Assembly: GCA_031262265.1 (NCBI GenBank)
Contig: JAISIB010000168.1
Location: 1 to 5,423 of the forward strand
Length of the DNA: 5,423 nt
From: Prevotellaceae bacterium
GTDB lineage: Bacteria > Bacteroidota > Bacteroidia > Bacteroidales > Bacteroidaceae
Reading direction: 5' to 3'
The translations under genes and the position numbers were made by a program. Shown here in pieces: positions 1 to 5,423 of this stretch. Below the pieces are notes generated by a model. That model had not been told where the DNA came from and did no database searches. It worked only from the letters and a program-made list of their open reading frames with translations. How positions within the stretch are numbered: position 1 is the stretch's first letter; every line of letters begins with the position of its first letter.

Positions 1-1
1 C

Positions 2-889
2 GCAGGATTACGATTTGCCGGAGGAATATTTACCAATCTAACTCGCGACCATATCGATTATCACGGTAGCATGGCCGAATATCTAAAAGCGAAAAAGAAA
101 TTCTTCGACGATATGCCGACCGATGCTTTCTGCCTAACGAACTTGGACGACAAGAACGGATTGGTAATGACGCAGAATACGCGAGCCAAAGTTTATACCT
201 ACTCGCTACGGAGCCTTAGTAACTTCAAAGGACGAATCAACGAAACCCATTTCGATGGTATGTTATTAAACTTTGACGCAAGCGAAATCTTTGTTCGCTT
301 TATCGGGAAATTCAATGCATCCAATCTGCTCGCAGTTTACGGTGCAAGTATGCTATTAAGTAAAAAACCGGCAGAAGAAGTTCTACGTATATTAAGCGAG
401 ATGACGCCCGTTGCCGGACGTTTTGAATCTATGCGTTCTCCGGATGGATACACGGCCATCGTAGATTATGCGCATACGCCGGATGCGCTGGTAAACGTGC
501 TGACTGCCATTCATGAAATTGTGGAAGGAAACGGCAACGTAATTACGGTGGTAGGCGCAGGCGGCAATCGAGACAAAGGCAAACGACCCATGATGGCTAA
601 AGCTGCGACTAAATGGAGTGACAAAGTAATTATCACTTCCGACAATCCCCGTTTTGAGGAGCCTCAGGATATTATTGATGATATGCTGGCTGGATTGGAC
701 GCTACTGATATGAAAAAGACTATCAGTGTAGTCAACCGCAAAGAGGCCATACGTACCGCTTGCATGCTGGCAAAAGCAAATGACGTCATTCTCGTCGCCG
801 GCAAAGGGCATGAGAATTATCAAGACGTCAAAGGAACGAAGTATCACTTTGACGACAAAGAAATATTACGCGAGATTTTTGAACAATAA
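2..889 (+). CDS. murE: UDP-MurNAc-L-Ala-D-Glu:meso-DAP ligase MurE, 5'-truncated by the window
   Basis: This cytoplasmic ATP-dependent Mur ligase adds the third stem-peptide residue to UDP-MurNAc-L-Ala-D-Glu. The reading frame is open from base 2, upstream of the first ATG at 71. The residues encoded there (FTNLTRDHIDYHG) are a conserved Mur-ligase stretch, so the ATG at 71 is internal and roughly 185-190 N-terminal residues, including the P-loop, lie outside the window. In the 295-residue fragment, LKAKKKFF (about 28-35) holds the lysine expected to be carbamylated. VDYAHTPDAL (about 154-163) and GAGGNRDKGKRP follow in the C-terminal half. DNPRFEEP at 641-664 is the DNPR motif that selects meso-DAP rather than lysine, and GKGHENYQ lies near the end. 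It ends in TAA, 20 bp before mraY. The family and substrate call is firm. No anomaly is visible. Confidence 0.96.
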   Translation, partial: AGLRFAGGIFTNLTRDHIDYHGSMAEYLKAKKKFFDDMPTDAFCLTNLDDKNGLVMTQNTRAKVYTYSLRSLSNFKGRINETHFDGMLLNFDASEIFVRFIGKFNASNLLAVYGASMLLSKKPAEEVLRILSEMTPVAGRFESMRSPDGYTAIVDYAHTPDALVNVLTAIHEIVEGNGNVITVVGAGGNRDKGKRPMMAKAATKWSDKVIITSDNPRFEEPQDIIDDMLAGLDATDMKKTISVVNRKEAIRTACMLAKANDVILVAGKGHENYQDVKGTKYHFDDKEILREIFEQ

Positions 890-909
890 CTTTTTATGCA
901 GTAACCCCC

Positions 910-2178
910 ATGCTTTATTACTTGTTTCAATGGTTAGATAAGTTAGACATACCCGGTGCGGGCGTTTTCGCTTATGTTTCTTTTCGCGCTTTGGCAGCTA
1001 CCGTGCTGGCCTTACTCGTATCTAGTATATTTGGAGCTAAGTTCATAAAACTTCTGAAACGCAAACAAATCGTAGAAACACCGCGCAGCGCAGATATTGA
1101 CCCGTTCGGAATAGATAAAAAGGACGTACCGAGTATGGGCGGGGTAATTATCATAACCGCGATCCTAATTCCCGCTCTCTTGTTAGGACGATTGGATAAT
1201 ATCTATCTACAATTAATGCTGCTTACGACCGTATGGTTGGGAGTACTGGGTTTTGCCGACGATTATATTAAGATCTTCAAGAAAGACAAACAAGGGCTAC
1301 ACGGACGAATTAAGATCATCGGACAAGTAGGTTTAGGGCTTATTGTGGGTTTAATCCTTTATTTAAGTCCTAACGTAGTCATTCGGCAAAATGTGGAAGT
1401 CAGTCGCAGCGGGCAAGAGATACAAGTTATACACGAGGAGCATACTATAAAAACACCGCAAACGACGATACCGTTCGTTAAAAGCAACAACTTTGACTAT
1501 GCCTACTTAGTCGCTTTTATGGGCAAGCATGCACAAACAGCCGGCTGGATTGTTTTTGTTATCGTTACCATTCTCGTCGTAACGGCCGTATCCAACGGAG
1601 CCAATCTAAACGATGGTATGGATGGTATGGCAGCCGGCAATTCTGCTGTCATAGGAGCCGGATTGGCCGTGCTGGCTTATGTTTCCAGCCATGCGGAGTT
1701 TGCGCGTTACTTGAATATTATGTTTATTCCCGGCAGTGAAGAGTTAGTTATCTTTATTTGTGCGTTCATCGGTGCAATGATTGGATTCTTGTGGTACAAC
1801 GCCTACCCCGCACAAGTATTTATGGGAGATACCGGAAGCCTGACTATCGGCGGTATCATCGCCGTGTTTGCTATCATCATTCGGAAGGAGCTACTTATCC
1901 CTATCCTGTGCGGAGTATTCTTGATAGAAAGTCTTTCGGTCATTTTACAGGTAAGCTATTTCAAACGCGGGAAGAAGCGGGGTATCAAACAACGTCTTTT
2001 CAAGCGCACTCCCATTCACGATCACTTCCGCACGCAATTAAGTCAACTGGATCCGGCTTGTACGTATCGTTTCGTGAAGCCTAATCAGGTTTTTCACGAA
2101 TCAAAGATTACCGTGCGCTTTTGGATTATTACGATATTACTGGTAGCCATTGCTATTGCTACGTTGAAAATAAGATAA
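910..2178 (+). CDS. mraY: Phospho-N-acetylmuramoyl-pentapeptide transferase MraY
   Basis: This integral membrane enzyme transfers phospho-MurNAc-pentapeptide from UDP to undecaprenyl phosphate, making lipid I. It has 422 residues against about 360 in E. coli. The difference is largely a polar insertion around residues 155-205, which I recall as typical of Bacteroidota. Visible signatures are PSMGG (74-78), GFADDYIK with the Asp pair at 117-118, NLNDGMDG (232-239), MGDTGS with Asp307, and TPIHDHF (368-374). The last replaces the usual HHH motif with HDH. About ten hydrophobic segments are spread along the protein, and the C-terminus ends in KIR after a last membrane segment. The ATG at 910 gives the expected MLYYLFQWL start. 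No Shine-Dalgarno sequence precedes it; the leader is C-rich (TAACCCCC). It ends in TAA, 14 bp before murD. Confidence 0.97.
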   Translation: MLYYLFQWLDKLDIPGAGVFAYVSFRALAATVLALLVSSIFGAKFIKLLKRKQIVETPRSADIDPFGIDKKDVPSMGGVIIITAILIPALLLGRLDNIYLQLMLLTTVWLGVLGFADDYIKIFKKDKQGLHGRIKIIGQVGLGLIVGLILYLSPNVVIRQNVEVSRSGQEIQVIHEEHTIKTPQTTIPFVKSNNFDYAYLVAFMGKHAQTAGWIVFVIVTILVVTAVSNGANLNDGMDGMAAGNSAVIGAGLAVLAYVSSHAEFARYLNIMFIPGSEELVIFICAFIGAMIGFLWYNAYPAQVFMGDTGSLTIGGIIAVFAIIIRKELLIPILCGVFLIESLSVILQVSYFKRGKKRGIKQRLFKRTPIHDHFRTQLSQLDPACTYRFVKPNQVFHESKITVRFWIITILLVAIAIATLKIR

Positions 2179-2184
2179 AGGAGA
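2177..2184 (+). promoter_or_regulatory. Shine-Dalgarno-like ribosome binding site for murD
   Basis: AAAGGAGA overlaps the mraY stop codon (TAA, 2176-2178). Its AGGAG core (2179-2183) ends nine bases before the ATG at 2193. It decides the murD start in favour of 2193 over the in-frame ATG at 2121, which lies inside mraY. It is the only good purine-rich site at a gene start in the window. The other starts have weak or no such sites, as is common in Bacteroidota. Confidence 0.6.
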
Positions 2185-2192
2185 TAAACGTC

Positions 2193-3530
2193 ATGAAAAA
2201 GCGAATAGTTGTATTAGGAGCAGGCGAGAGTGGCACAGGTGCTGCGGTTCTGGCGAAGATACAAGGGTTTGACGTCTTTGTGTCCGACACTTCGGCTGTC
2301 AAAGACAAATACAAAGAACTCCTACAATCGTACGACATCGTTTGGGAAGAAGGACGTCCACACACAGAATCATTGGTCCTCAATGCCGACGAAATAATTA
2401 AAAGTCCGGGTATCGCCAATGATACGACAATCGTGAAGCAAATACAAGCAGCAGGCATTCCTATTATATCGGAAATAGAATTTGCCGGACGTTATACGGA
2501 TGCGCTCATGATTTGTATAACCGGTAGTAACGGCAAAACCACTACTACCAGTCTGACATACCATATCTTTAAGAGTGCCGGCTTGAACGTAGGATTGGCC
2601 GGCAATATCGGGCGCAGTTTAGCCTTACAAGTAGCCACCGAGCACCATGATTATTACGTAATTGAGCTTAGTAGCTTCCAATTGGACAATATGTATAATT
2701 TCCGCGCGAATATTGCCGTGCTAATGAACATCACGCCTGACCATTTGGATAGATATGGACACGATATGCAGCAATATGTAGACGCTAAGTTCCGCATCAT
2801 TCAGAATCAGACGCCGGACGATGCATTTATCTACTGGAATGACGACCCTATCATACGACGAGAATTGGATAAGTACGGTATCCAAGCGCACGTATACCCG
2901 TTTGCTGCCGTCAAGGAACAAGGAGCCATTGCTTACGTCGAAGATCGCAAAGTAATGATCAACCAACCGCTGGCGTTCAACATGGAGCAGGAAGAGTTGG
3001 CACTGACCGGTACGCACAACTTATACAATTCGCTGGCCGCAGGTATCTCTGCGAACGTTGCCGGTATCACCAATACGGATATCCGACGGGCTTTATCTAA
3101 TTTTCGAGGTGTGGAGCACCGTTTAGAAGATGTAGCGCGCGTACGCGGCGTAAGATTTATCAACGATTCTAAGGCGACAAACGTAAACTCCTGCTGGTAT
3201 GCGCTACAAAGTATGACTGCGCCGACCATTTTAATATTGGGAGGTACGGACAAAGGCAATGATTATACCGAGATCGCCGATTTAGTGCACGAGAAGTGCC
3301 GATCCTTGGTCTTTTTGGGAGTTGACAACGCCAAGTTGCATCGTTTCTTCGATTCTTTCGGACTGCCGATAACAGATGCACATGGTATGAAAGAAGCCAT
3401 TGATCAGGCGTATGGTATGGCAGAAACAGGAGATACGGTATTACTTAGCCCGTGTTGTGCAAGTTTCGATTTGTTCCGTAACTACGAGGACAGGGGAAAT
3501 CAATTTAAAGCGTGTGTCAGAAACTTATAG
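2193..3530 (+). CDS. murD: UDP-N-acetylmuramoyl-L-alanine:D-glutamate ligase MurD
   Basis: This cytoplasmic Mur ligase adds D-glutamate to UDP-MurNAc-L-Ala using ATP. The product has 445 residues, normal for MurD. The start at 2193 gives MKKRIVVLGAGESGTGAA, the expected N-terminal Rossmann fold that binds the UDP substrate. The in-frame ATG at 2121 would add 24 residues encoded inside mraY and is rejected. Motifs in order are SPGI (71-74), the ATP P-loop GSNGKTTT (111-118), ELSSFQL (158-164), NITPDHLDRY (179-188), and QQYVDAKF with the lysine (199) expected to be carbamylated. GTHNLYN (273-279), the C-terminal-domain DSKATN (325-330) and LLSPCCASFD (417-426) complete the set. All family landmarks are present, so the enzyme looks functional. 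It ends in TAG, 7 bp before ftsW. Confidence 0.97.
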   Translation: MKKRIVVLGAGESGTGAAVLAKIQGFDVFVSDTSAVKDKYKELLQSYDIVWEEGRPHTESLVLNADEIIKSPGIANDTTIVKQIQAAGIPIISEIEFAGRYTDALMICITGSNGKTTTTSLTYHIFKSAGLNVGLAGNIGRSLALQVATEHHDYYVIELSSFQLDNMYNFRANIAVLMNITPDHLDRYGHDMQQYVDAKFRIIQNQTPDDAFIYWNDDPIIRRELDKYGIQAHVYPFAAVKEQGAIAYVEDRKVMINQPLAFNMEQEELALTGTHNLYNSLAAGISANVAGITNTDIRRALSNFRGVEHRLEDVARVRGVRFINDSKATNVNSCWYALQSMTAPTILILGGTDKGNDYTEIADLVHEKCRSLVFLGVDNAKLHRFFDSFGLPITDAHGMKEAIDQAYGMAETGDTVLLSPCCASFDLFRNYEDRGNQFKACVRNL

Positions 3531-3537
3531 GACAACT

Positions 3538-4794
3538 ATGAAATGGCAAAAGATAATAAAGAGAATCTTTCAAGGAGATAGCGTCATCTGGACGATTTTC
3601 CTGATTTTGTGCGCTATCTCCATCGTAGAAGTATTCAGTGCTTCAAGCATACTGACGTTGGGGAAAGGAAATCCGTGGAAGCACGTTATCGAACAAACCG
3701 AGTACGTATTCTTCGGATTGTGCGTGGCACTTGTTGCCCACCTGATTCCGCACAAATTTTATCAAATACTTGGTTCGTTCGGACTGTTGGTATCATGGAT
3801 ACTCTTGGTGTGGGTATTATTCAAAGGCGAGGAAGTCAACGGAGCTTCCCGCGCCATCACCATATTCGGCGTCGGTTTTCAACCGTTGGAGCTTGCCAAG
3901 CTAACACTGGTGCTGACTATTGCTACTATGATGTCGCGTGTGCACGAGAAAGGCTGGAATATTCAAAAGATCTTCTGGTGGATAATCGGTTTAACGGGCG
4001 TAACGTGTTTGCTAATCTTCAAAGAAAATTTATCGACGGCTATCCTGATAGGTTTTGTCGTATGCTTGTTTATGTGGGTAGGTCAGTTAGGAGCCAAACG
4101 AATGACCTTGCTCACCACAGCCGGTTTGATTACGGCAGTCGGCGTATTCTTGTTTATCAAAAACCCGCCGGCATGGGTAGGAAGCACCAACATTGATCGT
4201 TTCGTCACATGGAGCAATCGCCTAAACTTCGTCAGTCCGAAAGATGATGGAGTGGCCGCTACCGATTATCAAATCACCGATCAAAATCGTCAGTTCACGC
4301 ATGCGCAGATCGCTATCGCAACGGGCGGTATCGTAGGAAAGATGCCCGGCAAGTCCGAACAACGCGACCTGTTGAGCAATGGTTTTTCCGATTACATCTA
4401 TGCGATAATCATTGAAGAGACCGGCTTGATAGGCGGTGCTTTCGTTTTGTTTCTCTATCTCATCCTGCTATATCGAGCGATGCGTTTGGCAAAAAGATGC
4501 CACCGTACCTTTCCGGCATTTGTAGTAATGGGACTGTCACTAATGATGGTCGTACAAGCCCTGATGAGCATGGCCGTGGCCGTCGGCTGGATACATACCG
4601 GGCAACCGCTCCCGCTGATCAGCAAAGGAGGCACCAGTATGCTCATATCTGCCGCATATATCGGCATTATTCTCAGCGTAAGTCGCTACATCGAAGCGAT
4701 AGATCGTGCCCGACAAGAAGAATCGAATGCCACGTTGGTTAGTATCGAACAGCAAGAAGCCGTGTCTACGGATACGCCTTTTGCTTCGGAATAA
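3538..4794 (+). CDS. ftsW: Septal peptidoglycan polymerase FtsW (SEDS family)
   Basis: This SEDS-family membrane glycosyltransferase polymerises lipid II at the division site, normally with a partner class B PBP. It has 418 residues and about ten hydrophobic segments, the first near 17-36 (FLILCAISIVEVFSASS). The start at 3538 gives MKWQKIIKRIFQGDSVIW, matching the Bacteroides-type N-terminus as I recall it. An in-frame ATG at 3400 lies well inside murD and is rejected. Only a weak AGGA (3529-3532) precedes the start. Conserved parts include NGASR (101-105), AHAQIA-like THAQIAIATGG (254-264), SDYIYAIIIEETGLIGG with the putative catalytic Asp285, and GQPLPLISKGGTS (355-367). Odd points are RA for RW (105-106), QPLE for QPSE (115-118), KENLST for PENLST (162-167), and GWIHTG (350-355), which is one residue short and lacks the usual Pro. 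FtsW is preferred over RodA because of its place between murD and murG. Confidence 0.94.
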   Translation: MKWQKIIKRIFQGDSVIWTIFLILCAISIVEVFSASSILTLGKGNPWKHVIEQTEYVFFGLCVALVAHLIPHKFYQILGSFGLLVSWILLVWVLFKGEEVNGASRAITIFGVGFQPLELAKLTLVLTIATMMSRVHEKGWNIQKIFWWIIGLTGVTCLLIFKENLSTAILIGFVVCLFMWVGQLGAKRMTLLTTAGLITAVGVFLFIKNPPAWVGSTNIDRFVTWSNRLNFVSPKDDGVAATDYQITDQNRQFTHAQIAIATGGIVGKMPGKSEQRDLLSNGFSDYIYAIIIEETGLIGGAFVLFLYLILLYRAMRLAKRCHRTFPAFVVMGLSLMMVVQALMSMAVAVGWIHTGQPLPLISKGGTSMLISAAYIGIILSVSRYIEAIDRARQEESNATLVSIEQQEAVSTDTPFASE

Positions 4795-4798
4795 AACA

Positions 4799-5423
4799 AT
4801 GGAACCTATGAAACGAGCACCTAAAATAATCATCAGCGGCGGGGGAACCGGTGGACACGTCTACCCTGCTATTGCCATTGCGCACGCTATTCTGCAACAG
4901 CGTCCCGATGCAAATATTCTTTTTGTCGGAGCTAAGGGAAGGTTAGAAATGACCGCCGTGCCGCATGCAGGGTTCCAAATCATCGGACTGCCGGTGGCCG
5001 GATTCAACCGTAAACAGTGGCTAAAAAACATACCCGTCTTGTTCAAACTACTACGCAGCCAATTCAAGGCATGGTGGATATTGACGAAACAAGAACCGGA
5101 CGTCGTTGTCGGCGTCGGCGGATATGCCAGCGGACCTATGCTCAAAGCGGCACAATTCAGGGGGATACCGACACTCATTCAGGAGCAAAATTCATTCCCG
5201 GGCATTACCAATAGATTGTTGGCCAAACGTGCGTATCGTATCTGCGTAGCTTATGAAGGCATGGAACGTTACTTCCCGAGCGAACGTATTTTGTTGACCG
5301 GAAACCCGATACGCCCGGCACTCTTACATACTTCCTCAGACCGAACGGCCTTCTTGCAAAATAACTGATTAGACGCGCAAAAGAAAACGAATCTCGTCAT
5401 AGGAGGCAGTTTGGGAGCGCGTA
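4799..5423 (+). CDS. murG: UDP-GlcNAc:lipid I GlcNAc transferase MurG, 3'-truncated by the window and interrupted by an in-frame TGA
   Basis: MurG is a peripheral membrane GT28 glycosyltransferase that turns lipid I into lipid II on the cytoplasmic face. The start at 4799 (MEPMKRAPKIII) follows the ftsW stop by 4 bp in an A-rich leader; ATG 4808 is a possible alternative. Motifs are the glycine loop GGGTGGH (14-20), GLPVAGF (63-69), GVGGYASGP (105-113), QEQNS (128-132) and LTGNPIR (166-172). Codon 190 is TGA (5366-5368), so a literal translation gives only 189 residues of a family of about 355-370. The same frame continues after it as LDAQKKTNLVIGGSLGAR to the edge, including GGSLGA, the second-domain glycine loop. 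No indel is needed to join the parts. This is either a nonsense mutation, a base error, or a read-through codon; the ORF that ends at 5368 is not a natural full protein. Confidence 0.9.
5366..5368 (+). other. In-frame TGA inside murG
   Basis: The codons read CAA AAT AAC TGA TTA GAC GCG, in the murG frame. The TGA sits just past TGNPIR, in the variable stretch before GGSLGA, so close to the junction of the two Rossmann domains. In related MurG proteins, as I recall them, this site often holds Gly or Gln just before a conserved LD. GGA to TGA would be a single change. The four complete stop codons in the window are TAA (three) and TAG (one), so TGA is not otherwise used here as a stop. Confidence 0.9.

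Noticed and set aside
392..847. 151-residue - strand ORF opposite murE
   Set aside because: It is antisense to the most conserved part of murE, with no motif and no start context. It is a shadow frame.
71..889. MurE starting at the ATG at 71
   Set aside because: The frame is open upstream to base 2 and encodes conserved MurE residues (FTNLTRDHIDYHG), so this ATG is internal.
897..905. Tiny ATG-CAG-TAA frame just before mraY
   Set aside because: A two-codon frame next to a start can be chance. Nothing supports a regulatory leader, and the spacing leaves no room for a conserved structure.
2121..2192. N-terminal extension of MurD from the ATG at 2121
   Set aside because: It lies inside the mraY coding sequence and has no MurD similarity. 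The ATG at 2193 has a good ribosome binding site and gives the expected N-terminus.
3400..3537. N-terminal extension of FtsW from the ATG at 3400
   Set aside because: It overlaps conserved murD coding sequence in another frame, and the ATG at 3538 gives a family-like start.
3609..4196. 195-residue + strand ORF inside ftsW
   Set aside because: It is a shadow of the ftsW frame, with a basic, low-plausibility composition and no recognisable motif.
4706..4798. N-terminal extension of MurG from the ATG at 4706
   Set aside because: It overlaps the ftsW 3' end in another frame and adds basic residues not seen in MurG.
5340..5380. Frameshift as the cause of the murG break
   Set aside because: The codons on both sides of the TGA are in the same frame and the distance between TGNPIR and GGSLGA fits the family, so it is a stop codon and not an indel.
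5399..5413. AGGAGG followed by TTG as a re-initiation site after the murG TGA
   Set aside because: AGGAGG also encodes conserved Gly-Gly of GGSLGA, the spacing is only 4 bases, and starting at TTG would cut the glycine loop.

Overview
This window is a stretch of the division and cell wall (dcw) cluster from a Gram-negative bacterium of the phylum Bacteroidota, most likely order Bacteroidales. The assignment rests on remembered family sequences, not on a search. The 422-residue MraY has the long periplasmic insertion, the HDH variant of the C-terminal histidine motif and the KIR C-terminus that I associate with Bacteroides relatives. The murE-mraY-murD-ftsW-murG order is the usual one. The MurE DNPR motif indicates meso-diaminopimelate in the peptide stem.

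Layout, all on the + strand: the 3' part of murE (2-889, cut by the left edge), mraY (910-2178), murD (2193-3530), ftsW (3538-4794) and the 5' part of murG (4799 to the right edge). The gaps are 20, 14, 7 and 4 bp, so the genes are probably co-transcribed. I see no internal promoter or terminator, and no stretch over 300 bp lacks a gene. No RNA gene, mobile element, CRISPR array or repeat family was found.

The genes form one pathway. MurD adds D-Glu to UDP-MurNAc-L-Ala, and MurE adds the third residue (meso-DAP). MraY moves the finished phospho-MurNAc-pentapeptide to undecaprenyl phosphate, making lipid I, and MurG adds GlcNAc to make lipid II. FtsW polymerises lipid II at the division septum.

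The window is mostly ordinary housekeeping sequence, and I do not see a hidden new system. Two points deserve a second look. First, murG has an in-frame TGA at 5366-5368, and well-conserved MurG coding sequence resumes in the same frame directly after it. Second, FtsW departs from usual SEDS-family signatures at several places (QPLE for QPSE, RA for RW, KENLST for PENLST, and a shortened GWIHTG in place of GxxPxxG), although its putative catalytic Asp is kept.
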